Below are positions 9,462-22,019 of a stretch of 64,000 nt of DNA, piece by piece. The first letter of the stretch is position 1, and each line of letters begins with the position of its first letter. The notes beneath the pieces are model-generated. The model was not told the DNA's origin, did no database searches, and was given only the letters and a program-made list of their open reading frames with translations. Where the stretch lies: assembly GCF_001499735.1 (NCBI RefSeq), contig NZ_LN848257.1, positions 3,727,641-3,791,640 of the forward strand. Direction: 5' to 3'. This DNA is from Thiocapsa sp. KS1 (GTDB lineage: Bacteria; Pseudomonadota; Gammaproteobacteria; Chromatiales; Chromatiaceae). Position numbers and translations under genes: made by a program.

Positions 9462-10373
9462 TCAGAGCGGCTCGACGGCATAGCGTGCCGCCAGACGATA
9501 GGTCTCGCCGGGCGGGATCTCGATCACCTCCGAGGCGGTGTTGACCGTCTCCACGCAGACGAAGCGCCGGTAATCCTGATCGTCGAGGTCGTCCATCGCC
9601 TTGGCGGTCTCGATCCAGGGGTTCCAGACCACGGCGGTGCGGCTGTGCTCGGATTCGATGCGGATGCGTCGATCCAGGGTCGGGTCGACGATGGTCAGCA
9701 CGGGCGGCACATCCTCGTAGATGCGGTTGACCTCGCGCTCGAACGCGACCTGCCCCACTTGACGGATCACGGCATCGCCGCCGCCGGCGGACTTGTCGAT
9801 GTAGCTGCGTCCGTCGAGCCCCTTGACCCGGATCCGACTCGCATCGCCGACCTTGAAATAGGCATGCAGACCTTGGGTGACGTGAAATGGCCGGTCGCCG
9901 GCATTCAGCGTGCTCAAGGTCACCGACAGGGTCGCGCCCACATGGATGTCGACCAGGAGATTGAAATAGTGCGGCCAGATGGCGCGGGTGTCGGCGTCGT
10001 CCGCGATCCCCAGCTCCACACGTGTGGAGCCGTCGGCGAGCGATTCGGTCGCGAGCACCGTCCAGGGCCAGGCGCGCACGAAACCGTGGGCCGGTCGCCC
10101 CTTCGCCTCCGGATCCGCGCCGAACCAGGGCCAGCAGATCGGGATGCCGCCCTTGATCGCCTTGCCCTCGGCGAAATAGGCCCGCTCGCTCACGAAGAGC
10201 AGGTCATCCGCCGCATCGAGCGGTCGATAGGCCAAGACCTGTCCGGCATAGGGCGAGATCAGGGCCGTCGCCTGCGCGTTGGCGATCTCGATCATGGTCA
10301 GGCCGCCGCGGCCTTCGGTGAAACGCAGGATGCCGTCGATGCCGTGCTCGGCGTTCAATGCCTCGATGTCCAT
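9462..10373 (-). CDS. D-hexose-6-phosphate mutarotase (YeaD type)
   Basis: A 303-residue aldose-1-epimerase superfamily protein that would interconvert anomers of hexose-6-phosphates. Family signatures are GGIPICWPWFG, RPAHGFVR (proposed catalytic His96) and FVCVETVN (catalytic Glu). Many longer starts are open, but ATG 10373 (MDIEALN) fits the family length. It is the first gene of the mutarotase-glnE-ilvE cluster. Confidence 0.88.
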   Translation of the reverse strand: MDIEALNAEHGIDGILRFTEGRGGLTMIEIANAQATALISPYAGQVLAYRPLDAADDLLFVSERAYFAEGKAIKGGIPICWPWFGADPEAKGRPAHGFVRAWPWTVLATESLADGSTRVELGIADDADTRAIWPHYFNLLVDIHVGATLSVTLSTLNAGDRPFHVTQGLHAYFKVGDASRIRVKGLDGRSYIDKSAGGGDAVIRQVGQVAFEREVNRIYEDVPPVLTIVDPTLDRRIRIESEHSRTAVVWNPWIETAKAMDDLDDQDYRRFVCVETVNTASEVIEIPPGETYRLAARYAVEPL

Positions 10374-10763
10374 GGATGATCCTCCGGGTCGGTGGGGCAA
10401 TTCGTCTGGAAACGCCCATGTGGTCAAGGTTTCTGCGGACCGCCGAGCGCGGGCGCTCGGCATCCGATACCCCACGCTCTCGGCGGACGACCGAGCCCGA
10501 TCACGACGGGTGGCCGCGAGCGTAGCTCCCGGACCGCTGCTCCGCAAGGCGCCCGACGGCAGGGTCGGTGGAGCATCAGGGTATCCAGACAGGCTGCATG
10601 ACGGCGGAGCGGATGGTGGGTCCGAAGAAACCGGACCTGCCCCGGCCGGCACATCGAAGGCTTCTTGGCGCGACGGGGCGTTCCGGTTACCGCGTGCCCC
10701 CCGGCTTTGCCGGGGGAATCCGGACTTCGGTTGCGGACCTGGACGGAGCGTTGCCGAGGAGGG
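10374..10763. other. Intergenic region with a GC hairpin
   Basis: A 390-base gap between two minus-strand genes. No convincing gene was found; the open frames here lack coding character. The one clear structure is a perfect 8-bp hairpin with a TTT loop, CCCCCGGC (10698-10705) and GCCGGGGG (10709-10716), 48 bases past the end of the parvulin gene. There is no T-run on either side, so it is at best a weak terminator. The promoter for the mutarotase-glnE-ilvE group should lie in the lower half. Confidence 0.5.
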
Positions 10764-11804
10764 TTACTGATTCCGGTCGGGGAGCTCGATTACGGACGTC
10801 GTTCTGAGCTCCTCGACCTGAGCCATGACCTGCTGTTGAAGATCCTGCGCCTTCAACTGCTTCTCGATGCGTTCCTTCACCTCCTCGAAGGGTACGACTT
10901 CAGCCGCGCTTTTGCCCGTTGCCTTGATGATGTGATATCCGAACTGAGTCTCCACCACCTCGCTGACGGCGTCTACGTCAAGACCGAAGGCGGCATCTTC
11001 GAAAGGCGCAACCATTTGACCCCGTCCGAACTCGCCGAGGTCGCCTCCTTGCTCGGCACTGGGACAGGTCGATACGCTCTTGGCCAGCTCGGCAAAGTCG
11101 GCACCGGACTTCACCTGTGCAAGGACCTCGTCGGCCTTTCGCTTGGCTTTCTCCTTCTCCTCGGCGCCGGCACCGGCATCGACTCCGATCAGGATGTGGC
11201 TCGCGCGCATCGATTCCGGCTTGCTGAACGCTTCGGGGTGCTCGTCGTAGAAGGCCTGCAGTTGTGCATCGGTAATCTGGATCTTCGGCAGCACGTCGTT
11301 CTCGACGAACGCATTGATCAGGATCGCGCGTTTGAGCTGCTCACGCAGCTCATCCAGGGTGATGCCGTTGTCTGCGAGCGCGTCGTTCCACTCCTCTTCG
11401 CTCGCCGAACGGGACTTGATGATGGCGAGCTGCTCCTCGACCTGTTTCTCGAGATCGGGGATGTCCTGCTTCATCGCGAGCTGATAGAGGAGCTCGGTGC
11501 GGATCAGGTTTTCTTTCGCAGTCTCCTCGACGAGTGCCATCTGCTCGGGAGAGAGGGCATCGGCGGAGCCGAATTTAGCCAGCAAGGGGCGCATAGTGCG
11601 ATCCAGCTCGGCGCGAGAGATCGCGACGCCGTTGATTTTGACGACGACAGCCGCGGGGTCCGCCGGCGTGGCTGCGGATTCGCCCGCAGGCACTGCGGCC
11701 GGAGTCGGTTCGCCGGGGGCGGGTTCGGCGGCGATGACGAAGGCAGTACCGACGAGTGTCAGAGTGACGGTCGTCGCGGCGACCAGCTTGATGAACAGGT
11801 GCAT
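10764..11804 (-). CDS. Parvulin-type peptidyl-prolyl isomerase, exported
   Basis: A 346-residue SurA/PrsA-like protein with an N-terminal signal sequence (residues about 5-25) followed by an Ala/Pro-rich linker. A SurA-N-like helical segment precedes a parvulin domain with SMRASHILIGVD, GGDLGEFGRGQMVAPFE and FGYHIIKATG. It probably assists folding of periplasmic or outer-membrane proteins. ATG 11804 gives the signal peptide; the upstream open frame is not needed. It is not SurA itself, because there is only one parvulin domain. Confidence 0.88.
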   Translation of the reverse strand: MHLFIKLVAATTVTLTLVGTAFVIAAEPAPGEPTPAAVPAGESAATPADPAAVVVKINGVAISRAELDRTMRPLLAKFGSADALSPEQMALVEETAKENLIRTELLYQLAMKQDIPDLEKQVEEQLAIIKSRSASEEEWNDALADNGITLDELREQLKRAILINAFVENDVLPKIQITDAQLQAFYDEHPEAFSKPESMRASHILIGVDAGAGAEEKEKAKRKADEVLAQVKSGADFAELAKSVSTCPSAEQGGDLGEFGRGQMVAPFEDAAFGLDVDAVSEVVETQFGYHIIKATGKSAAEVVPFEEVKERIEKQLKAQDLQQQVMAQVEELRTTSVIELPDRNQ

Positions 11805-12450
11805 GCTTGAACTCTTTGGTGGTGAGGATCGAAGGAAACAAAAGCGCCGCTGTTTATACGGGCAAACGGCATGACCACGCAATGACAAGAGCCCGTTCGG
11901 GCCTCGATCGCAATCCCGCTCCGGGGCACGCTGTCCTCGGCCCACCCCCTTAGAACGCGGCATCGTACACGACTTTGGTCGCGACCGGCGCCGAGATGGA
12001 AGGCGTGCGTTGATTGACACCGGGCTATGCGGCCGGTAGATAAGGTCTCATGCCTGCAAGGTTGGCGTTCGGCGCAGGCGGAAACCTGTTGCTCCGCAGA
12101 GCCGGCAATTTGACTTCGAAGGGGCGGCTGGTGATTGATCAATCCGACCCGAATCGAAAGGCAAATTGCCTGCCACGACGACTAAGGCTTAAGCGACGAG
12201 CGGCGCTATTCCAAAGTAAAAAACTGAGTTATACCTAATTTGTCGGGGGCATTCGACCATCGTCGGGAAGTTGGGAGCCGCTGCACGGGCGCAGGTGAAT
12301 AATCGTGCACGGTGGCGACGCCGGTAACCCGAACGGCGCTGTTCGGGGCCGAGTTCCTGAACGACGATCCTTCGAGGTAACAGACAGACGTTTTCCCCGA
12401 TTGCCGGTGAGAACCTTCACCGTCTCTCAATCATCAGCAAGGGCGCGGTC
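11805..12450. other. Long intergenic region upstream of parvulin and protease genes
   Basis: About 650 bases separate two divergent genes. A 62-codon open frame at 12050-12238 has no recognisable features and was not called. The segment around 12205-12240 is unusually AT-rich for the window. A perfect 7-bp hairpin CCCGAAC / GTTCGGG spans 12328-12347, and a 6-bp hairpin CGGTGA / TCACCG spans about 12405-12422, just before the protease start. Promoters for both genes should be here, but none is clear enough to place. Confidence 0.5.
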
Positions 12451-13650
12451 ATGAACAGCAAAATCAATCGTGTTTTGTCTTTCGCGCTGGTCGGGATGTT
12501 GTGGGCGATTTCGTTGAGCTTGAGTGCGGCTTCAAGCGATCCCGCTGACCAAAGCGGCGCAATGGCGCGCAAGGGCGACTCGGTGACGGTCGCGAAGGTG
12601 ATTTCCAAGAAGGAGCAGGCAGCGGCAGCGGCCTATTGGACGCGCGAGCGCATCGCGGATGCACCTGCGATGGCTGCGCAGGTCGATTTCGGAGATGGTA
12701 TGGTCGATACCGAGGCACTGCTCCAAGACATGGTCGGATCCGAAGAGCCAGCCGGATTCTCCCCGGCCGGCATGAATGCGCCTGGAGCCGACGACATCGC
12801 GCGCGCTTACTTTATGGATGATTGGCTGACTTTGGACGATGCCATCCAAGCGGGCGACGAGGGGTTGTCCGAGGAAGGCTCTCTGTATGTGCCGGCCGAT
12901 TCAATGGCGGGAACCGCCGGAATCTATACGTCCTACGACGTGAACACCAAAGCAGCACTCTGGAAGATTTATCCGCACATTTGGTCCGGAAAGCTGACCT
13001 TTGCGACCCCGAGCGGCACCTCTTCCTGCTCGGCGACGGCGATCAGCGGAAACAATATCGTGACCGCTGCCCATTGCGTTTACGATACTCCCTCTCGCAA
13101 CCGGTTTTATTCAAACTGGGCTTTTACGCCGGGCTTTAGGAACGGCACGGCGCCCTATGGAACCTTTACCGCAAACACCTGTTGGGTGCTGACCGCGTGG
13201 GTGAACCTCAGTGGAGCCTACAGCATCAACACTTGGGCGCGCCATGACGTGGCAGTCTGCAAGATGAACAAAAATGCAGCCGGTCAGACCCTCAATCAAG
13301 CAGTTGGCTGGGCCGGGCGTCTCTGGAACGCAGGCTCCAGTCAACTGGTCTTCAATAACGGCTACCCGGCCCGCACCTACACCGATGCTCTGATCGGAAA
13401 CGGGCCGGCACAGTATCTGCGCTCCTGTACGGCCGAAACGTTCTTGCAAACAACGGAAACATTGGGCGGCGGCTGCAATTGGGGTCGTGGTATCAGCGGA
13501 GGCTCCTGGCTCGTTGGATATAAGCCCATTGAAGTGTCCGGTCAGGTCAACAGCGTGAATTCCGGCCTCTTCATCGGAGCGCAAAATCTTTATGGGGCCA
13601 GATTCAACAGCAACAACATAGTGCCTTTGTGCACCGCGGCAGGCTGTTGA
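12451..13650 (+). CDS. Secreted trypsin-like serine protease
   Basis: The 399-residue product has a signal peptide (about residues 1-27, ending near SLSAAS), a roughly 140-residue pro-region, and an S1-type protease domain. The catalytic triad is visible: His in TAAHCVYD, Asp in RHDVAVCKM and Ser in GRGISGGSW, where GISGGS replaces the usual GDSGGP. Six or more cysteines in the protease part suggest disulfides. The substrate is unknown. Base composition is clearly lower in GC than its neighbours, which hints at horizontal acquisition. Confidence 0.85.
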   Translation: MNSKINRVLSFALVGMLWAISLSLSAASSDPADQSGAMARKGDSVTVAKVISKKEQAAAAAYWTRERIADAPAMAAQVDFGDGMVDTEALLQDMVGSEEPAGFSPAGMNAPGADDIARAYFMDDWLTLDDAIQAGDEGLSEEGSLYVPADSMAGTAGIYTSYDVNTKAALWKIYPHIWSGKLTFATPSGTSSCSATAISGNNIVTAAHCVYDTPSRNRFYSNWAFTPGFRNGTAPYGTFTANTCWVLTAWVNLSGAYSINTWARHDVAVCKMNKNAAGQTLNQAVGWAGRLWNAGSSQLVFNNGYPARTYTDALIGNGPAQYLRSCTAETFLQTTETLGGGCNWGRGISGGSWLVGYKPIEVSGQVNSVNSGLFIGAQNLYGARFNSNNIVPLCTAAGC

Positions 13651-13670
13651 GCCGAATCTGTCAAATTGCG

Positions 13671-13737
13671 TGCGTCCGGGATCGGGTCCGGACGCAATCG
13701 AGACGCCCTCCGGTTCCGGCAGTACTGCCGGAACCGG
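13671..13737. repeat. Two adjacent inverted repeats after the protease gene
   Basis: The first hairpin pairs TGCGTCCGG (13671-13679) with CCGGACGCA (13688-13696), a 9-bp stem with an 8-base loop. The second is a perfect 28-bp palindrome at 13710-13737 centred on GTAC. Both lie between the protease and the next gene, ending 34 bases before its start. No T-run follows, so they may be a Rho-type or processing structure, or a symmetric protein-binding site. Confidence 0.6.
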
Positions 13738-13771
13738 TCCGCCATCAATCGATACCCTGTCGGAATCATCC

Positions 13772-14347
13772 ATGCGTCGAATCGCCGTCCCTGTTGTGGC
13801 TCTAGCCGCGGCCGTGCTTCTGTCTGCCTCGGTCGCCGGTGCTGTGGACTCGGCGACGCCGACGAGCAGCGCCGTTCACTCCGAGGTTTTGATCGGGGCA
13901 GCGGGGCGAGAAATGTTTGTCGATTCAGTATACGGCTTCACCATCGAGTACGAGCAAGGCTTCGTCGTCCGGTCACAGGCGGTGTCGCGGTCCGGGCCGG
14001 ATGCGACCGACTTGCTGGCATCCTTTCATGTCATGAATCCCACGATGGCGTCCGGAGACCTCGCGGGAATCGAGCCTCCGGACCTGGAAATCCGCATCTA
14101 CGACGCCGGTGCCGCACCGACCCTGAAGGAATGGCTGGTGTCGGCGCAGTTTGTCTCGCCGCAGAATGAACGTTTCGGGGATTCCGCTCGCATCGAGCAT
14201 GTTGAGGGATTAAAGGTCTGTCAATCGACGATGGTTGCACCCGGCTGCTCCACGTTTGTGTTGTATCGAGGGCGGGTTTACCAGCTGACGCCGGCATCTC
14301 TCGCCGGTGAGTCCGTGATGGCTACCTTTGCTTTCCTCGCGCGATAG
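13772..14347 (+). CDS. Unknown exported protein
   Basis: A 191-residue product with a signal sequence at its N-terminus (about residues 1-26, VALAAAVLLSASVAGA). The mature part contains the segment DSVYGFTIEYEQGFVV and two cysteines near the C-terminus (KVCQSTMVAPGC) that could form a disulfide. I do not recognise a family. ATG 13772 was chosen because it starts directly at the signal peptide; the open frame begins earlier, inside the hairpins. It follows the secreted protease and may be co-transcribed with it. Confidence 0.6.
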   Translation: MRRIAVPVVALAAAVLLSASVAGAVDSATPTSSAVHSEVLIGAAGREMFVDSVYGFTIEYEQGFVVRSQAVSRSGPDATDLLASFHVMNPTMASGDLAGIEPPDLEIRIYDAGAAPTLKEWLVSAQFVSPQNERFGDSARIEHVEGLKVCQSTMVAPGCSTFVLYRGRVYQLTPASLAGESVMATFAFLAR

Positions 14348-14409
14348 ATCTCAGCCCGGCGATATTCGGCAGCGTATGTTTCCGATGGGCGATATCGCTC
14401 GGCGCGCCA

Positions 14410-15723
14410 TCATCCGCTCGGGTGATCCGCAGCACTCTGCACGACCTTCGGATTCGGGAGCTCGGGGTCTGCTGCGCCGGGCGGACAATCGAGATGTGCT
14501 TGGCGGTAGGCGTGCTCGCGGAAGGGGAAGAAGCCGCGTGTCGCACCGGGCCACAGTCTGTTGTCCCAGGTTCGGCGCGCGCGGACGAGTGCGATGCCGT
14601 GCTTGGCGAGTCGCGCGTCGAGCTGATCGAGACGCTCCCGCCAGCGGCCTACCGGTGCCTCGAGAGTGACGACCTGGCGTACCGCCAGACCGCAGGCCCA
14701 TGCCTCGGTCGCGGCCAGCCAATCGCCCTCGTCCAAGGCGTGTGACGGGACCGCGAAATGCGCCTCGGCGCGCGACAAGGCATCGGCAATCGCGATGCGC
14801 GAGAAGTCGACGACCGGTGGGGCTAGGTCAAGACCGTCCTCGACCCCCTCATCCCAGCCACCGGCCACGCCTCGAAACGCTAGCCTCGACAGGCGCGAGA
14901 TCTCCGGGGCGAGATCTTCCGGCGTCAGCAGCAGTCCGCTCGGGGTGTCCATGTCCGGCTCGACCGACGCGGGAAGCGCACGGGGCAGGAGATCGAGCGG
15001 CGGCTCGGTCAAGGGCAACGCCTGCTCGTCGAGCTCGCCTTGGGGGTAGAAGCGCCCGTCGGTGTGGCGGGCGATGTTCTCGGCCCGCGCCAGATAGTGT
15101 TTGCCACGCGTGTGCAACCCCGCGACCCAGCGCCAAGAGAGTGTATTGGAGGCCGGATCGCCGTCCAGCAGGTGTCGCAGAAAGAAGGCCGCACCGAGCG
15201 TCCAGGGCAGACGCAGGGTAAAGATCCAGATGCTTGCGAACCACATGCGGGCGTGGTTGTGCAGATAGCCGGTCTCGATCAGCTCGCTCGCCCAGGCATC
15301 GAAGCAGGCGATCCCGCTCCGGCCGGCGATCGCCTCGGCGTAATGAGTCGACGCGGTCCCGACGAGTCCGTCGCGGTCGCGCCGCAGCTGGTCGAGATAG
15401 GTGTCCCAAACCTGCGGGCGCTGTTCGAGCCAGCCTTTCCAATAGGTCCGCCACAGCACCTCGGAGACGAATTTATCGACCGCATCGCGCGGATGGGCGT
15501 CCAGAACCGCAGCGATCGCCTCGCGCTCCAGGATCAGACGATGCCGAAGATAGGGCGAGAGCCGCGAGACCCCATCATGAGGCGGGACGACCCGATTGCG
15601 CTCGCGCGAGTAGGCCGCCGCGTGCGGGACGAAGGACGCCAAACGCGCAAGGCCGGCCGCCCGAGTCGGCGTCTCGGCCCGCGGGGCATCGTCGGCGTGG
15701 CCGGGCCAACCGGGTCGTCTCAT
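14410..15723 (-). CDS. Photolyase/cryptochrome-like FAD-binding protein with FAD domain at the N-terminus
   Basis: A 437-residue protein. Residues about 50-260 match the helical FAD-binding domain of photolyases and cryptochromes: SRLSPYLRHRLI, WRTYWKGWLE, ETGYLHNHARMWFAS, LDGDPASNTLSWRWVAG. The usual N-terminal antenna-binding alpha/beta domain is missing in front. Instead a C-terminal region of about 150 residues ends with GIALVRARRTWDNRLWP and ATRGFFPFRE, which resembles the end of that alpha/beta domain. It may be a circularly permuted relative. Start 15723 has a GGAGAG site; 15756 is an alternative. DNA repair versus light sensing cannot be decided. Confidence 0.75.
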   Translation of the reverse strand: MRRPGWPGHADDAPRAETPTRAAGLARLASFVPHAAAYSRERNRVVPPHDGVSRLSPYLRHRLILEREAIAAVLDAHPRDAVDKFVSEVLWRTYWKGWLEQRPQVWDTYLDQLRRDRDGLVGTASTHYAEAIAGRSGIACFDAWASELIETGYLHNHARMWFASIWIFTLRLPWTLGAAFFLRHLLDGDPASNTLSWRWVAGLHTRGKHYLARAENIARHTDGRFYPQGELDEQALPLTEPPLDLLPRALPASVEPDMDTPSGLLLTPEDLAPEISRLSRLAFRGVAGGWDEGVEDGLDLAPPVVDFSRIAIADALSRAEAHFAVPSHALDEGDWLAATEAWACGLAVRQVVTLEAPVGRWRERLDQLDARLAKHGIALVRARRTWDNRLWPGATRGFFPFREHAYRQAHLDCPPGAADPELPNPKVVQSAADHPSG

Positions 15724-15807
15724 CGGTCTCTCCGTGGTGGTCGGAGAGCACGACATGGACGACGCCGGGCGATTTTCAACCCGGACCCGATTCTCTCGGA
15801 GCCGGTG

Positions 15808-16362
15808 TCAGTGCACGCTCACCTTGATCGGCTCTCGGCGTCTTGCCTTGTCCTTCGGCATCTCGACCCGCAGGACGCCGTGTTTGTAGCTCGCCTTGGC
15901 CTTGTCGCTTTCGACCTCGTCGGGCAAGGGGATGGCACGCTCGAAATGGCCGTAGGCGCATTCGGTGACGTGGTAGCGGCCTTTGGACTCTTCGCGCTCG
16001 ACCCGCTTCTCGCCGCGGACGACCAGGTAGCCGTCCATAACTTGAAGCTCGAAGTCGTTCTTGGCCATACCGGGGGCCTCCAGACGCACGACGATCTTGT
16101 CGTCGTCATCCGAGACCTCCGCGGCCAGGACGCCCCAACCGCCGCCGGGCAACGTGCCCCAAGCGGGAGCGCGCCAGGCCGGAGCGGGAAAGCCGCCCCA
16201 CAGGTCGAGGCTTCGCCCTGCGTGCTCGCGGGTCGGTCTCGCACCCTTGTGCGTGAAGCGTGTTACGGCCCCGGCGGCTTGATCATAGAGTCGCTCCCAG
16301 CCGTCGCGGACATGGTCCCATGCCCGTGTGATGTCGTGTCCGATCTGCTGTAGTGTCGACAT
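15808..16362 (-). CDS. Hsp20-family small heat shock protein (1)
   Basis: A 184-residue ATP-independent holdase chaperone. An N-terminal variable region (with WDHVRDGWERLYDQA) leads into an alpha-crystallin domain from about residue 78: KIVVRLEAPGMAKNDFELQV, YLVVRGEKR and the closing GVLRVEMPK. GGAGGG lies just upstream of ATG 16362. It is third in a row of three Hsp20 genes on the minus strand, each with its own good ribosome-binding site. Confidence 0.92.
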   Translation of the reverse strand: MSTLQQIGHDITRAWDHVRDGWERLYDQAAGAVTRFTHKGARPTREHAGRSLDLWGGFPAPAWRAPAWGTLPGGGWGVLAAEVSDDDDKIVVRLEAPGMAKNDFELQVMDGYLVVRGEKRVEREESKGRYHVTECAYGHFERAIPLPDEVESDKAKASYKHGVLRVEMPKDKARRREPIKVSVH

Positions 16363-16494
16363 AGTGCCCTCCGGAAATCCGGACCCCGGCGCACAAAGGC
16401 CCTCTCGAATCCTTCGTATGGACCGGACATCGGTCTCGGGCGCCGGGATCGCCGGGCGCGAGGCAGCTCGCCCCGCGCCCCTCGTGTTGCCACC

Positions 16495-16890
16495 TTACCC
16501 CACATTGACCTGGATCTTACGGGGCTGAAGCTCGGCGCGTTTCGGCACCTTCAGGGTCAGAACGCCGTCCTGCATCTGTGCATCGATTTGGTCTGCCTGA
16601 AGCTCTCGGCTCAGCGTGAAACTGCGCCGGAACCGGGTGGTGCGCAGGTCGGCATAGAGTGCCTCCATCTCGCTCGGCATCTCGATCGCCGCCTCGCCCT
16701 CGATCAGGAGGGTGTCCTTGTCGACCTGGACCGAGAGACGCTCGCGCGAAACGCCCGGCAGATCGGCCACCAGGGTGATCCCGGCGGCGTCTTCGTAGAT
16801 GTCCACCGGCGGCAGCAACGCCGCCTCTTCGGCACGCGCGGCCTGCATCTCGCTCGGCGCTCGTGCCTGCATGCCTGTGTTCTCGCTCAT
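16495..16890 (-). CDS. Hsp20-family small heat shock protein (2)
   Basis: A 131-residue protein with an alpha-crystallin domain: PPVDIYEDAAGITLVADLPG, LIEGEAAIE, FRRSFTLSREL and GVLTLKVPK. The N-terminal arm is short. A GAGGA site precedes ATG 16890. Together with the genes on either side it forms a small-heat-shock cluster; the three proteins differ enough to be old paralogues rather than recent copies. Confidence 0.92.
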   Translation of the reverse strand: MSENTGMQARAPSEMQAARAEEAALLPPVDIYEDAAGITLVADLPGVSRERLSVQVDKDTLLIEGEAAIEMPSEMEALYADLRTTRFRRSFTLSRELQADQIDAQMQDGVLTLKVPKRAELQPRKIQVNVG

Positions 16891-16961
16891 GGTGAAAGTC
16901 CTCGCTGGTGTCGATTCGTTTACGCTGTGACCCGGACCGGAGCAAGCCCGGCCGGTGCGGC

Positions 16962-17405
16962 CTACTTGACCTCGATGCGGCGCGGCTTGACCTCGTCGCG
17001 CCGCTCGATCGTCACCTGCAGCACGCCGTCGCGATAGGTGGCCTGAACCTTGTCCGGATCGACGTCGTCGGGCAGCGTGATCACGCGCCGAAAGGCACCG
17101 TCGAACCGCTCGTTCCGGTAGAGCTGGACATCGCCCGGCAGCGTCGCCTTGCGCTCGCCCGAGAGTGTCAGCAGGTTTTGTTGGAGCGAGATGTCGAGAC
17201 CCTTCGGATCGACGCCCGCCGCAAACACATAGACATCCACCCGACTCGGCGATGCCCCGATGTTGATCGCCGGGAAGGTTCCGGCCGCGACGGAGCGGAT
17301 CCCCGACATCCCCGACCGTGAGCCAAAGGCGGCGTCCATCTCATCGCGTATCCGCTCGAGTTGGCTGAACAGATCCGTATCGAAGCCTCTGAGATACCCC
17401 CACAT
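16962..17405 (-). CDS. Hsp20-family small heat shock protein (3)
   Basis: A 147-residue protein with the alpha-crystallin domain DVYVFAAGVDPKGLDISLQQ, LTLSGERKA, FRRVITLPDDVDPDKVQA and GVLQVTIERR. The open frame extends upstream to 17474, but ATG 17405 (MWGYLRGFD) follows GAGGAGG and matches family starts. It is the first gene of the three-gene Hsp20 cluster. I could not place a sigma-32 promoter with confidence in 17406-17535. Confidence 0.92.
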   Translation of the reverse strand: MWGYLRGFDTDLFSQLERIRDEMDAAFGSRSGMSGIRSVAAGTFPAINIGASPSRVDVYVFAAGVDPKGLDISLQQNLLTLSGERKATLPGDVQLYRNERFDGAFRRVITLPDDVDPDKVQATYRDGVLQVTIERRDEVKPRRIEVK

Positions 17406-17535
17406 GACGTGCCTCCTCTCGATGTTTCGAGGTTGAAGACGCGGCGTACGGCGGGGTCGCCGCAGCCGAACCATACACTCAATGGCTCTGATGCATTCGG
17501 CGCGCCAGACAACAGAGACCTGTTTTGGAAGGATT

Positions 17536-17559
17536 TCCGACGGCTCACGAGCCGTCGGA
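17536..17559 (-). terminator. Candidate hairpin terminator between the two-component and Hsp20 genes
   Basis: TCCGACGGCT (17536-17545) pairs perfectly with AGCCGTCGGA (17550-17559) over a 4-base CACG loop. It lies about 120 bases past the end of the response-regulator gene and upstream of the first Hsp20 gene. On the minus strand the stem is followed by AATCC, not a T-run, so its strength is doubtful. Confidence 0.4.
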
Positions 17560-17678
17560 GCGGTCAGTCTGACCGGTTCAGAGCCCTAAAAGCGGCCGGA
17601 ATGGCCGGGGTCGGGCGGTGGGTTTGTCGGGGCGGAGCCACACTTGGGCTCAGCGATGCGGATGACATGGCGGGCGGC

Positions 17679-19055
<1,377 letters not shown>

Positions 19056-20171
19056 CCGGGGATCTCCGGTTGCTTCAACGGAAGGATCAGGGTCACCCGC
19101 ACCCCGCCTCCGGCGCGGTTGTCGAGCCAGACCCGACCGTGATGGGCCTGGACGATCCGCCTGACGATGGCGAGTCCGAGCCCGTTCCCGTCCGCCTTGG
19201 TCGTGTAGAAGGGTGTGAAGAGCCGCGGCAGATCAGCGGCGGCGATGCCTGACCCGCGGTCGTCCACCTCGATACGCAACCCTTGGCGGACCGCCCGCGC
19301 CCCGACCCGGATCGATCCGGACCGCTGACCGCTCTGTGCCGCGTTGATCAGCAGGTTGAGCAGCGCATCGCGGATTGCTCCGGCCTGCAGAGCGACCGTT
19401 GGCAGCGTCGACTCGATGTCGAGCAGGATCCCGAGCCCCTGTTTCCGGAGGATCGGCGCTGCGAGGCGCACCGCGTCGGCAATCAGCGCTCCCGGATCGG
19501 TCGGCGCGAAGATCTCGTCCTGCTTGCGGGTCAGGTCCAGGAAGCCCGTCAGCTTTCGGTTCAGTGCGACGATATCCCGATCGATCTCGGCGACGATCTC
19601 TGCGGTCTGCTCGGGGGAGACGAGCAGCGCCTTGGCATTGGCACGCAGAGCCATCAGGGGGTTGCGCAGGTCGTGAACCAGCTCGGCCGCCATCTCGGTG
19701 AGCGAGGCGCGACGATAGATCTCTTGGATGTGCCCCTCCGCGCGCCGGCTCTCCCCGACCGCGACAAGCGCGATCGTCAGCCCGATCAGGATGCCGGCCC
19801 CGCCCGCCAGCGCGAGCACCATGACGAGCGACAGCAACGGCCCGGCGGCGGCAGCCTTCCCTGGTGGCTGGTGCCCGAGCCACAGACCCGCGCCGATCAC
19901 GACCAGCACGTAAAGCAACAGCAGGCCGGCGTAGGGCAGGATCAGGAGTCGAATGGTCGCGGAGGTCGAGCGGATCATCCCCGTCTGTTCGATCGATGCA
20001 GGGGGTCGATGCAAACAAGTCTAGTCGGCGGAGCCTACCTTCGGGTGCGCTTCGGCCGTTCGATCCAGCTTGGCGCAGGGCGCCTGCCTGTTGGCCCCGA
20101 CGGTACGGGTCCGTTCATTCGGAACCATGGCTGAAATCGTGCTGAGTAAGCGCTGATCCAAACAAGCACCC

Positions 20172-20211
20172 AACAAAAAAGCCCCGCCCCGATAGAGGAT
20201 CGGGGCGGGGC
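20172..20211 (-). terminator. Intrinsic terminator of groES-groEL
   Basis: On the minus strand the stem GCCCCGCCCCGAT / ATCGGGGCGGGGC (13 bp, 20181-20193 with 20199-20211, 5-base loop) is followed directly by six T residues (A on the plus strand, 20175-20180). It lies about 30 bases past the groEL stop. This is a textbook Rho-independent terminator. Confidence 0.93.
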
Positions 20212-20242
20212 CTTCATCTGCGGCTAGACGCAGACGGATGGC

Positions 20243-21973
<1,731 letters not shown>

Positions 21974-22019
21974 TTACGTGTGGCGTGGATGCGGGCTTCC
22001 CGAAGGGAAGCGCTCGGCA

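Noticed and set aside
7568..9544. 658-codon plus-strand open frame opposite glnE
   Set aside because: It is the antisense shadow of the clear GlnE coding sequence; high GC creates long non-coding frames.
12050..12238. 62-codon open frame between parvulin and protease genes
   Set aside because: No ribosome-binding site, no family, and composition typical of non-coding sequence.
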